Source: Metridium senile (taxonomy: Eukaryota > Cnidaria > Anthozoa > Actiniaria > Metridiidae). Taken from it: DNA of 64,000 nucleotides. A program made the position numbers and the translations under genes. Below the pieces are notes generated by a model. That model saw only the letters and a program-made list of their open reading frames with translations, ran no database searches and was not told where the DNA came from. Below are positions 1-13,000 of the stretch, piece after piece (position 1 is the stretch's first letter; each line of letters begins with the position of its first letter). The DNA lies in assembly GCA_949775045.1 (NCBI GenBank), contig OX459107.1, forward strand, positions 14,513,679-14,577,678, given 5' to 3'.

Positions 1-2622
1 TACTAGACGTGTATTGGCATTATCTTACTCCTCTAGGCACCAGTACGACACAAGTCTAAAAGTGCAGACAATGGGAGTGGAGACACGCCACGAGACAAAG
101 AAAACAGTAAAATACCTCAACCAACTAAGTTTAGAACACCAGTCGACCGTATTAAGATGCCTTTACGATCCTCTAACACCAAGTAATCGATCGTCAAATC
201 ATACCACTCGTACGGAAACTTGACAATTCGTAAGCTACCCGAGCAAGGCGTTGTCTGCAAAACAGTCCCTATTTTTATAAGAATGAATGAACAAATGAAT
301 GAATGAATGCGCGTATGTACTTAGAAAGAAAACATCCCACCATGATCAAAATTGTTGTCAAATCGAGTTGTAATACTATAACAGAATGAACTAGATTATG
401 ACAGACATGCAGGGAATATATCGTCCCCGGGGGAGGGAGGGGGAGTACTCCCTTTGTCCAAGTGATAGGGGTGGTCGATTTCGCAAATGAGCCCTTAAAG
501 GTACGCACGGAATATTTTCAACCCTAAAAGGAGCGCCGATCACCCCTATCACTTAATTGGTCAAAGGGAGTAATCCCCCTCCCCCTCCCCCCCTCCATCG
601 TCTATATAATATCGTGTATTCTCGTTCCTTGTCTTTCAACACTTTACTCGATTGAAATTCTACTCGATACATTACAGTTTTGCCGTGAAACTAGGGACTG
701 TTTTGCAGTCTATGCAGAGCCATGCGTAGCTTAAGTCAAACGTTTTCCGTTGCGGACATAAAGGTGTTCAGACTAGGACATATTCTCACCAGGCGTTCCT
801 GGTGAAGTAGAGTATCACATGGGGGACTACGCTGGTCTATATTGTACATACTGTAACAGCATTTTTTTATTATCTTTCTAAAGGTAGACTAGCATACAGT
901 TCAAACGTTGAATTCAACATAAGATAAATTGCATCAATGCATTTGAGCCCATTGATCGAAGTAAACCGATGTATTTGACATGAGAAATCCAACGTTTGTG
1001 CATTGAGTTTAAAATTCAAAATTCGAATTTATGAAGAGCCAGACAACAGCAACGAAGATTGTATGATTTTCTACTGTCTACGGCCGTCGTTAACCATGCT
1101 GACAGAGGCTTCTTTTTCCACCAGTCCGAGGAGAGAGAAAGGACAGTATGGTGGACACAGTAGCCTCTGTTGGCAGGGATGTCGTCGTTTTACTTGTTCA
1201 AACGTTGAACCTGACATGTGCGGGAAGACATAAAACCATTCAGTATCCTATGGTTCTCACTGCTTTCTCACTGGAGAAGTTTGACGTTTTAGCTTTACCT
1301 GACTTGAAAATATATATATCGCTCGCTGGGAATAAATCGACAATTTTTATGATTGTAGTACATGAAATATACAATCACAAATTAGATTGGAACATCAATT
1401 ATAGACGAGAATAAGATTTATTGTAAATGTTTTATTTCATTGTGATTATTCTAGTAGATACAACTCATAGTTGTTAGGACCAAATAGATGTGGTTTTTAG
1501 TAATATCAAAAACAATAAAATTTACTACATACTGTGTTTATGTAATTTGACACTATCAACATTATTGCCATTGATTCTTGTTTGAAAAGTTTAAAAAATA
1601 TTTTTCTCAAGATTCATAGTGGTGTAGTTGCGTTTCGATATAAAATTTTGTTTTGATTTTAAACATTTGCAAAGTGCTCTACAACTAACTTGACGATAAT
1701 TGCGCTCATAAACTGACTAAATCATTTTCTGATTATTATCTGTTTTTATTATAATTGTAAATAGGTGATATGAAATTTGTAACACTGTAAAAAAATGTTG
1801 ACTTAACTTTACTGACGTTTCGAACTTTAGTCCTTCGTCGGAGTAAAAGAGCAAACATTGTAAACATTACTGTATTCTAAACGTACTTATCCACTGTTGT
1901 CATACACTTGTAGATGAGCAACTTCAATCAGTTGAGAGAAGTCTTTGAGGGTGCTAATGGGGTTAACAGCTAACTGAGATTTGGCCCCAAAATTAGCAGT
2001 TAACTTATATTCGGCAAATGTATAGCAGTATATTCGGCCAAAAAATTAGTAGCTAACCGAGGTTTGGGTACCCATATTAGCAACCTCGTCTATAGATAGG
2101 TAAGACGCACACAATATACAGCTCATTATAGTAATTAGTACAGCGTTTATCAATAATGAGATCATCTTAATGGTAATTACCTTATTTCAAAAGAAACATG
2201 AAAACATTTTCAACTTTAAATGCAATGTATCTATGAAACGTCTTATACGTGCTGTGTGCAGTTATAAGGCACGCAGGGTTTGGCAGAACACAAGAGAAGC
2301 ACGACGGGGAGGGGAATGTTTAATTCTCAACACTTCTGTCGTGTTCTGACAATCCCCAAGTGCTTTATAGCTGCATACAGCACAGTAAGCAAATTTTCTA
2401 TTTCTTTTATAAAATGCAATTGAACATTTGATCAACATGAAAACGTGCGTGCTGGCGCTCCCATATAAAGTACGCCCCTCAACCAATCAGAATGCACGAT
2501 TTCTAACAGTTATGTTATCGATACAGGTTCATCTGTCACTACTATTAAAGCAAGTCCAGAAAGGGATTTAATAATCCTGCTGCTGATTGGTTTTACAGTG
2601 AGGCAGTAAAGATTCCTTACCA
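1..2622. other. Intergenic, 3' of the SH3PXD2-like gene
   Basis: No gene recognised. It holds a palindromic element at 422-595 (G-rich ends and AGGGGTGGTCG / CGATCACCCCT-type arms), a weak inverted repeat at about 1098-1190 (CTGACAGAGGCT / AGCCTCTGTTGG), an inverted copy of the CGAAACGTC repeat at about 1740-1870, and a palindrome at 2249-2384 (GTGCTGTGTGCAGTTATAAG and inverse). Short frames here show no recognisable domain. Confidence 0.6.
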
Positions 2623-2753
2623 AAGGACGACTTGTGAATCCAGACATCTCTTGCTGGAACCTTGATAGTGACATTACAAATTCCATTATCCTCTGCTTCC
2701 AGAACTTCAAACCGTGCATCTTTGAAAAACTGCAGTGCTTTCAAGTCATCCAC
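2623..2753 (-). other. Possible continuation of the SH3PXD2-like gene beyond an in-frame TGA
   Basis: After the TGA at 2760-2762 the same frame stays open for about 45 codons (VDDLKALQFFKDARFEVLEA and onward) and ends at a good donor, CCTTTG/GTAAGG, at 2622. A CAG at 2754-2756 could act as an acceptor for this segment. It could be a further coding exon, a readthrough extension, or the 3' part of one exon interrupted by a CGA-to-TGA change. No following exon was recognised below 2500. Confidence 0.4.
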
Positions 2754-2759
2754 CTGGCG

Positions 2760-4073
2760 TCATTCAGCAAGATAAGAAGCATCATCTCTCTGTTTGGAAA
2801 CGGTGTCTTTTTCCAGGTAATTCGATGGTGCCCAGCCGATTTCCTCATTACTTTCTACCAGCCACCAACCACTGGATGTCTTTTGCAGGACACGAACTTT
2901 CTGTTTCTTGATGAGATCAACCTCTCCTTCTTCTTTGACGCCGTTGTACTTTGCAATGGCGACGTAGGTCTCACTTTTGTCGTTAGAGTGTTTGCGTGGA
3001 TAACTTCCTAGGCCACTGTCATCAGAGCTACTTTCAGGGATGGAAGACAATGTACTTTCTGGCAGGTCTTCTTTGAATTCATCGTCTTCATCTGATGTTG
3101 TGATTTTTGGAAGTTCAAGGAAGTTTGAAGGCGCCCATCCTTTGCAGTCACTGCCTTCCACAAGCCACCATCCACTTGGACTCTTTTCCAAGACAATCAC
3201 TTTCTCTCCTTGGCATAGATCAATCTCGTCGATATCATTTGATCCTTTGAAGTTTGCCTTGGCCATGTAAATTTCGCATTTCTTCAGACTTGAAAGGTCG
3301 GTTAGATTGACATCTTCTTCACTATCGATAGGAGATTCGTTGTTTTTGTTCTTCAAGTCTTCGTACGTGACCAATATATCTTCCATGGATGAATCCATGT
3401 CATCATCGCTCCCATCATTCGCTTCTAAGTCAGAAGAAGAACGTCTTCCATTCTTGTTTTCTTCCTCGCTGCTTTCATCAAACTCGGTACACGATGGTGG
3501 AGATATTGTTAAGATACGGCTGATATTCTCGTTTTCTTTCCCCTTTGAGCTTGGAAGATCTTGGTTGCTGCTTCCATACTCATTTGCTCTGGTCAGATCT
3601 GGACAAGATGTGCTAAGTGAAAGATTCGAAGAAGGGAACAGGCAGTTGCTGTTTGACTCTGGCGTACAAGGGGCCTTTCTCTTGTTGTATGTGGGAACCG
3701 GCGCCATTAGTTTATTCGTGCTTGTGTAATCTTCAGAGTATTTTCTCTCGTATTTTTTATTCGTGTTTGTGTACTCTTCCGAGTATTTTCTCTCTTTGTG
3801 TGTTTTCTTCGTGCTTATAGTCTCGCCCGAGTATTTTCTCTCGTTTTTTTTATTCGTGCTTATGTAATCGTCTGAGTATTTTCTCTCATTGTATGTAGTC
3901 TTGTAAATGGTTTGCAGTTTTGGGTCAACTTCTTCTGGATTTGTTGTATCACTCTGCTTGCTTATACGATGGGAAGGGACAGGGAGCCCGTCTATTGGGA
4001 CTTGTTTATTATCAGCCTTTTTCTTTGGTTTGGACTCGGAGACTTCTTGTTTGCTGTTTTCTTTGATGTCAAC
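2760..4073 (-). other. Terminal exon of the SH3PXD2-like gene: low-complexity repeats plus SH3-3 and SH3-4
   Basis: This is one 438-codon exon including the stop, with its acceptor at 4074. It begins with a lysine-rich linker, then has about four degenerate copies of an ERKYSExYxSTNKK-type peptide repeat (roughly 3708-3900). A serine/acid-rich stretch follows, and then two SH3 domains near 3280-3100 and 2975-2790. The frame ends at a TGA at 2760-2762 after ASYLAE. The ATG at 3707 is internal: the frame is open upstream to the acceptor and joins in phase to the exon ending at 5022. Confidence 0.88.
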
Positions 4074-7000
4074 CTTTGAAATTAGTAAAAAACAACAATA
4101 AGATTTATTGACACGTCTTGGAGTATGGCGATGCTAACTATAATGGTAGTGGTGATGACAGGGATATACACCTATTTTAAAAATCGTTGTCACAAACAAA
4201 GCCACGCTCTAAAGCCTGCAAAGGATGTCGGTATTTCTTCTCTTGTTATCGATCTGATATTCATAGCATATTTTGGTTGGTTTTTTTTTTTTTTTTTGTT
4301 TTTTTTTTTGTTACATGACCATAACAAGGTGTTGCAGTGGTAGATATAAATACAAATATTTCTTTAAAAAACGTGCAATAAATCACAAATTAAGTCCATA
4401 TAACCGACATCCTTTGCAGGCTTTAGAGTGTGGACTGTAGCTTCGGCTGCGACAGCGATTATTGAAATAGGTGCACAAGGATGATGCAGGAATATGATGA
4501 TAGTGCTGGTGACTGCGATGGTGCTAATCATGATGATAGTGGCCATCATAATTGTGATCAATCATAATCATGTTGAAAAGATTATCACTAATTTTGGAAA
4601 AATAAAAATCATTGATGTGAATGGTTTTACAAACTCAAAATAAACTGAAGTATTGAAACCTTTTTGGGCTTTGCATTGATGTGAATGATTTAACAAACTC
4701 GATACAAAATATAACAAGCATTGAAACCTTTTTGGGCTTGCTCAAATTAATTTTGAAAAAATTAAAAAAAAATTGGTGTGAATAATATTACAAACTCGAA
4801 ACAATAAACTGACAAGTATTGAAACCATTTTGGGCTTGCTCAAATTAATTTTGAAAAAAATAAAAGACATTGTAGTGAATAATTGTACAAACTCGAGACA
4901 AAATATAACAAGTATTGAAACCTTTTTGGGCTTGCTCAAATTAATTTTGAAAAAATTAAAAAAAAATTGGTGTGAATAATATTACAAACTCGAAACATAA
5001 TAAACTGACAAGTATTGAAACCTTTTTGGGCTTGCTCTTGAATATCTTCCCAGAAAAACTGACGTTCTTTTCCACTGCGTTGCGGTCTTTCGCTACAATA
5101 GAAAACGTTTTACTTCTTGATACAGTTATATTCTGGGGAACCCAGCCGCCATCTATAGATTTCTTGAATTCAAGATGCTTTCTAGGAAGAGTAGAAGCTG
5201 TAGTTTTCTTGCTCTGATCAATGCTTCCATTTGCCTCTGGGCTTGTGAATGTTGATGATTGAAGCTTCGTTAATGTATCGAAATCCATGTTACTTCTCGA
5301 TTGATTGTTCTTTGAATATCGGCTGATGGGAACGCTCTGCGTGTTAAGACATACGATGTATATGAATGTGTAATTTATGAAAGAGTTTTGTTGCACTCTA
5401 AACTTATTTAGATTGCAAGCATACATCTTCTTTAGTTTTGCAGTAATCAACGATTAGACGAAACATAATAATAATAAACTTTATTTACCGATGGAAAGCT
5501 AATCTTTCATCGGGCCATCAAGTTGAAGTGAACTGAACTAGTTGAAGATTGAGCTAAAGAAGGGAGGGAGGGAAGTGGATTTTGGAGGAAGTGTAATTCT
5601 GAGATGGCTTTGCAGCACTGCAACTTATATAGACTACAAAGCCTCAACGTGTGAGCCCCTCCCAGGGGTTTTAGGGAGCAAGGGAACAAGCCCAAGTATT
5701 TTAAGGGAACAAAGGATACTGCCAAATTATTTTCAGGGAACAAAATATTATAGAACAGTAGTTTTTTTGGGATCATGGGAACACAAGGTGAAACATTTTA
5801 GGGAAACAGTTATTTTACTTAAGGTTAACAAGGGAGAAAATGCAAAAAGATCATGGTAACATGCACCCCACTAAAAGGGGCTCACATGTAGTTTACATGA
5901 ATCTCGGAGCCGACGAAACTAGTAGAAGATAGTGCTAAAGAATGCACATGGAATAAAAATAAGAAAGGGGTGAATTTAGGTACTCTTGATGGAAAGGAAG
6001 GAGCACCTACAATTTACATAAAAGAAAGCACACATTTGTCACGACTTTTACCTTTTTGCGTTGATTGTCATTCTGTTTCTCTCCTTTTTCTATGAATGAA
6101 AGGAATTACTATTGTAAGATTTATTCTGCTATAAACTCCGACAAAGGAATCATGTACGACAAGTCAGTATGGCTAACGTCTAATTGTATTACAGTGCGAC
6201 TCATGAAACCGGGGCCACCCAAGCAAATTTCTAAATATATATATTTTTGAGATCAATCAAAAAATTGGTACAGGGTTCTGACAGGTTAAGATGTTCCCTA
6301 TTCAATCTTGATCTATTCTGTTCACATATAATGAAAACTATTATCATTTTAAGCAAAAAAAAAACAACAACATTTGTAGATATTCTATTGTTCATATTCT
6401 CGATAGTGATTGGATAATAATTATACTTTGGTGCCCCGGTTTCAATAGTCGCACTGTAACTTAAATCAACTACAACCTTAAAACCATTTTATGATGAATC
6501 CTGGTTATATTGCAAAAATATTTGACAAGAAGTATATTTAATACTCCGAAGCCGCTGCATACGTATGGTATTAGAAGATCAAATATGTATTACCTCCTTC
6601 ATCTTGAGCATTTCCCTCGCTTTTAGATATTTCTTTTTGTGTCGATTGTTCTTGTGTGTTCAGTTGACCAACCAGCTTTAGATGAGTACTTGGTACCATG
6701 CACTCGCGACCACAATATCTGTAAATGACGATGCGTGTAATAAATTAATACAGTCATATGATACCCAGCGAGCAGAGGTTCCTTTCTCTTACCTAGAACG
6801 ACGAGAAAAGAAGCCTCTGCCGGCACCCGCAATTAATCTTGTTGAGCATGCGCGTTTTCCAAAGGTCAATCCGGTTTTTGCGTAAGTTAAAATATCGTAT
6901 TTCGCGCAGTTGAGCAAAGATGGCAAAATGCTTTTCGTAAGAACGACATTGTTTAGTCTGGAGAAAATCTAATGTTGGGTAGAGCTACAGCGATATCTGT

Positions 7001-10000
7001 AATGTTAAATCTTGTTGGTCTTTGCCTCGACTAATTGAAATCAAAAGTAATCAACGTTAATATTAACTCGTGGGAAAGTGATGTTTTCTGATCTGTCATC
7101 ACATGGTTAAAAAAAACAGTCGTTTATAATTAGATAGCCCATAATGTTTTACATCCAAAAACTTGGATGTAAAATTGCAGGTGCCGGCAGAGGTTTCTTT
7201 CCTCGTCGTTCCAGGTAAGAGAAAGGAACCTCTGCTCGCAGGGTAGTCATGATTGATATAGGAGTCGGAAATGTGCTTCTATAGTTCATCGTTTCACATC
7301 ATATGGACCACTACTTCGGGTGCACAATCGTGAGTGCTAATTTGTAATGTGTGCTGCTAATTAATATATAGTACATCGTCTCGCTGCACTATATAACTAT
7401 ATGTATGGACTGCTATTTCGGGCGCACACTGCAGTAACGCGGCTAACAAATAACGTGTTGAAGCCATTCACATGAGGTGGTTCACGGTTATCAGTTTTAT
7501 GGCTGGTGATTAGTAAGCCTAGTGCAGGAGGGGAGTATAAAGGCCCGTTTACACTAGCAATTTTGTCGCGCGACAAGAGCTGCGATTTCAATGGCGATTT
7601 TGTCGCCGCAATTTCGAATACGCTCGAATTTAGGAGACAGTAGAAAGTAGCGTTGACAAATCTGCGATAAAATCGCCATTGAAATCGCAGCTCTTGTCGC
7701 GCGACAAAATTGCTAGTGTAAACGGTACGGGCCTTAAGGGTTTGCGGTGATGCAGTTTCGCGTTAGATATTTTTGGTGCGGTTATTTATATCTGCTGTTT
7801 TACAAATCTTGCGGTTGTGGTTTCTAGCCAATTTTGGTGCGGTTTTTGTGCGCGGTTTTGCGTTTTAAAAGCATAGAAATAACGATGTACAGTCCCAGGC
7901 GAAGCTACGGTCCACACTAGCTCTGAAGCCTGCAGAGGATTTCGGTTACATGGACTTAATTAGTGATTTATTGCCCGTTTTTTAAAGAAATATTTGTATT
8001 TATATCTACCACAACAACAACGTGTTATGGTCATGTAATACAAACACGTACAACCAATATATGCTATGAATAAATCGATAACAAGAGAAGAAATACCGAC
8101 ATCCTTTGCAGGCTTCAGAGTGTGGACTGTGGCTTTGTTTGAGGCAACGATTATTGAAATAGATGTATACATACAGCACTTTCCACCATCCATCAGGGTT
8201 CTTTTCAATGACCTGTAAGTTCACCCCAACGTCGAAGCTAAGTTCGTCATCAAGTTCAGCTTTGTAGCTTTTTGTACTGATGTAGATCTCCCCTTGAATA
8301 TTAATTAGACAACAGTATAATCAATCATAGGTATCAGTAGAAAACTAGCGAGTAAACTACTATAGGCTGAAATGAAGGGACAGCCAGCACCATGCAATTC
8401 GAAACATCGTTCAGTATGGGTTTAAAAAACAATAGATTCTTTCCAAACAATTGCCCTAAACCTAACCAAACAATAGCGGTACTGTATTAGGGGGCCAACC
8501 AAAACGCAGCTTTTGACTGGTGCTGTATTACTGGGGATGAGATCTAGACTTAAGAAGAGTTAAGTTTCTACTTTTACGGTGTTTCAAAATTCATTTTACA
8601 TTGTATTGCCTATTATTTGTATAAACTGATGATTTGAAAATTGTTAGACATGCAGCCTTAACTGAAAAAGAACTGAATCTATTGAACTTAAACATTTCAC
8701 TTAACACTTCGCATTTTGGCTACTTACCGTAACCTGACTCGAATTTTATAGTAGCGTTGTTGTCGTTGTTAAGATAAGATGCTGGTACCCAGCCATACTC
8801 GCCTTCCCTGGACACAAACCACCAGCCTGTCCAGAAAGACCAGATTACAATAAACAACACCATTGCTATGATATACTATTATCACATCATCATTATGGTC
8901 ATTACAATCATCATCATTACAATCATCATCATCATTACAATCACCATTAATATTATCATAACCCATCATCATTACAATCATCATCATTACAATCATCATC
9001 ATCATTACAATCACCATTAATATTATCATAACCCTTCATCATTACAATCATCATCATCATTACAATCACCATCATTACAATCACCATTAATATTATCATA
9101 ACCCATCATCATTACAATCATCATCATTACAATCACCATTAATATTATCATAACCCATCATCATTACAATCATCATCATTACAATCACCATTAATATTAT
9201 CATAACCCATCATCATTACAATCACCATCATTACAATCACCATTAATATTATCATAACCCATCATCATTACAATCACCATCATTACAATCACCATTAATA
9301 TTATCATAACCCATCATCATTACAATCATCATCATTACAATCACCATTAATATTATCATAACCCATCATCATTACAATCATCATCATTACAATCACCATT
9401 AATATTATCATAACCCATCATCATTACAATCACCATCATTACAATCACCATTAATATTATCATAACCCATCATCATTACAATCATCATCATTACAATCAC
9501 CATTAATATTATCATAACCCATCATCATTACAATCATCATCATTACAATCACCATTAATATTATCATAACCCATCATCATTACAATCACCATCATTACAA
9601 TCACCATTAATATTATCATAACCCATCATCATTACAATCATCATCATTACAATCACCATTAATATTATCATAACCCATCATCATTACAATCATCAGTCAT
9701 TATTATTACCATTAATATTATCATAACCCATCATCATTACAATCATCATCATTACAATCACCATTAATATTATCATAACCCATCATCATTACAATCATCA
9801 TCATTACAATCATCATTAATATTATCATAACCCATCATCATTACAATCATCAGTCATTATTATTACCATCATCATTACAATCATCATCAATGTTATCATT
9901 ATCATATGAAAATCGCTAGTTTATCGCCATCATCGTTATCACTTTGATCTTCCCCACTACTATCATCATAACAACCATCATCATCCACATATATTATTAC

Positions 10001-13000
10001 TACAATCACCACTGATTACAATCATCATTATGATTATCATATCCATTATTACCACTTTCTTGTTTCTCGATAACTTCTACAATCTGTCCTTGTCTAAGAT
10101 CAAAACCATTTTTAGTTTTCCACTCACTCACAGCGTGGTACTCCTCAAACGCTATTGGCCCACTAATGCTTAATTCTGGAAAAGATAAATAGTAATATTG
10201 TCTTGACTTTCATTTAAAACGACTCGGTGAAAGGTGCGTTTCTTATACACCTATTCAAAAATCGTTGTCGCAGCCGAAGCTACAGTCCACACTATAAAGG
10301 ATGCCGGTTACATGGACTTAAATTTGTGATTTATTGCACGTTTTTAAAAAGAATTATTTGTATTTAAATCTACCACTGCAACAATTTGTTATGGCCATAT
10401 AAAACAAACACGTACAACCAAAATATGCTATGAATAAATCGATAACAAGAGAAGAAATACCGACATCCTTTGCAAGCTTCAGAGTGTGGACTGTGCCTTT
10501 GTTTGCGACAGCGAGTTTTGAAATAGGTGTATCTTGCGGTAGGAAGCGATAGACTCGGGCCCGTCTGGAAATCAGGCTATGTTTAATTTGTGCGGTTAGA
10601 ACGTTATTTAAAAGCTACATACACTTGCTTTTTCAAGCACAGGATATAGTTGCTCTGTTCTCTGAGTATCTTAAAAAGGGGGCGTAAGGGTTTGCGGTGA
10701 TTCGGGTTTTCATTTATATCTGCGGTAAATAAATCTTGCGGTAAATATAAAATCTTGCGTTTTTTTATAAATTATAAGGGTTTTTATCCAATCTTGCGGT
10801 AAATTATAAATCTTGCGGTTTTTAGCCACTTTTGGTGCGGAATTTGTCGACTTTTGTGTGCGGTTTTGCTGTTTCCAATCCCCCTTACGCCCCCCCTCAA
10901 TAAACAGTTGGCTGACAATACTCAGTGACTTACTTTCAACGAGACGTTTCTTCTGCATAGCGTTGACTTTCTTCTTTCCCCTTTTTGTTGACCTAGAAGT
11001 ATGTTAACCACATTACTAGTGATTTCCCTTGTTTTCTTCTCCTTTATACAGTGGAACCCCGTTAATTCGGCCACTGAAGGGACAGCCAAAAATGGCCGTA
11101 TTAACGGGGTGGCCGTATTAAGCAGGTAAATTTTATTGAAAATGTATGGGCATGTATTTCGTCTGGACCTAAAAAACTGGCCGCAATAACGTGGTGGCCG
11201 TATTAAGCGGGTGGCCGTAAGGCGGGGTTCCACTGTATTATTATTATGATTGCTTTTATTTATCAACTAGTACACACGTCTCCCCTAACCCTCCCCCTCC
11301 AGTTTTTAGTGTTGTCACGCAATGATTCTTTGTGGTGAGAGTATAGCATTGCGTGATGACACTAAAAACGACTGTGGGGGGACTACTAGTACACACGTCT
11401 CCCCTAACCCTCCCCCTCCAGTTTTTAATGTTGTCACGCAATGATTCTTTGTGGTGAGAGTATAGCATTGCGTGATGACACTAAAAGCGACTGTGGGGGG
11501 ACTACTAGTACACACGTCTCCCCTAACCTTCCCCCTCCAGTTTTTAGTGTTGTCACGCAATGATTCTTTGTGGGAGATTAGCATTGCGTGACGACACTAA
11601 AAACGACTGTGGGGGGTACTACTAGTACACACGTCTCCCCTAACCCTCCCCCTCCAGTTTTTAGTGTTGTCACGCAATGATTCTTTGTGGTGAGAGTATA
11701 GCATTGCGTGATGACACTAAAAACGACTGTGGGGGACTACTAGTAAACCACCCCTACATATTTTAGCAGACGGCAACACTAGCTGCGGCCATTGTTGATG
11801 TTGATGTTGATGTTTTTACTGTTTTGCAGTAAAGTCCCGTTTTAGCAAAGAAAAGCGGGCACATTACGATCTTTTCGCTCTTGTGTCTGCCGTTATCCAC
11901 CAAAAGGATATTAAAGTTCACCCCCCCCCCCCCCCCCCTTGTCAAAATGTCTGGATCCGCCCCTGTGTTTGACAAAAAACAGGTCATCTAGTCACCATAC
12001 CTTCTTGAACTTGCAATGTCAGCTAACGTAGGTTTGAAAAAGTCCAGGACGATGCGACACTGAGAGATGTGTGGTGGTAGCAAAAACAGTTTCTACAGAA
12101 AAGGGAGAATGTTCAGATCTAACAACACTCTACTACGTAAAGAAATCATAATTAGCGCTGAGGGTCGTACGTACAGGGGTATTCTCGTGATGCGTGATTT
12201 TTATTTTCCGAGAAACGTGAATTTAATAAATTCTTCTCCGTGATCCGTGACTCAAATGTTTTGCGTGACCCGTGAAGAACTTGAATCAATAACCGATATT
12301 CGTGATTTCGCCACTTATTCGACATGATATTGAGTTGAAGATCTCCCATCGATTTATTTTATACTTATTTTATTCAGTTTCTTTAAACACTACTTTTTGC
12401 CATTTTTTATGTGTAAGAATAAGGTAAAAGAGTGCGTTACTTCCATATTTTCGTGAAAATGAAATTTTGAGATCCTTGATTCGCTATTTTTTCAGCCGTG
12501 AACAGTGCCAGAGAACCCCCCCCTCCCCCCCCCCCCCCCCCCCCCCCGTACGACCCTCGTCGCTGTTATTCTCATTGTAATTGTTTGTTACCGATCATCA
12601 TCAATGATTACCTAAGATAATTCCAGTTTACCTATCGTCTGTTGAAGACTAGCAGTAGCAGTCGAAACGTCGGGGTCCAAACCTTCAACATTCATAGGAA
12701 AAACGAACAACTTCGAATAATGTCTTACCTTTGTAAATGAAGTCACATTGTCCAGTCTTTTCATCGCATTATTACCGAAAAACTTGATTCCTTTTCCTAG
12801 CAACAAATGTGTAATTCATCAACATGTTTTCCTATAGTTTTATTGCAACCCAATTTGTCCCCCCCCCCCCCCCCCACCCCACCCTGACAAGATATACATA
12901 TTAAAGACCCATTGTCACTTACCAGCATGCACCGCGCGAGAGACTGAATTTCGTGGACCAATCAGACTTGGGTGGGTATTTACACTCTTACTATATTGTT

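Noticed and set aside
14..223. 69-codon frame at the left edge
   Set aside because: No recognisable family, splice context or neighbouring exons. Cannot be distinguished from chance.
11262..11755. Possible CRISPR-like array because of regularly spaced repeats
   Set aside because: Units are contiguous 118-bp tandem copies without unique spacers, in a eukaryotic intron.
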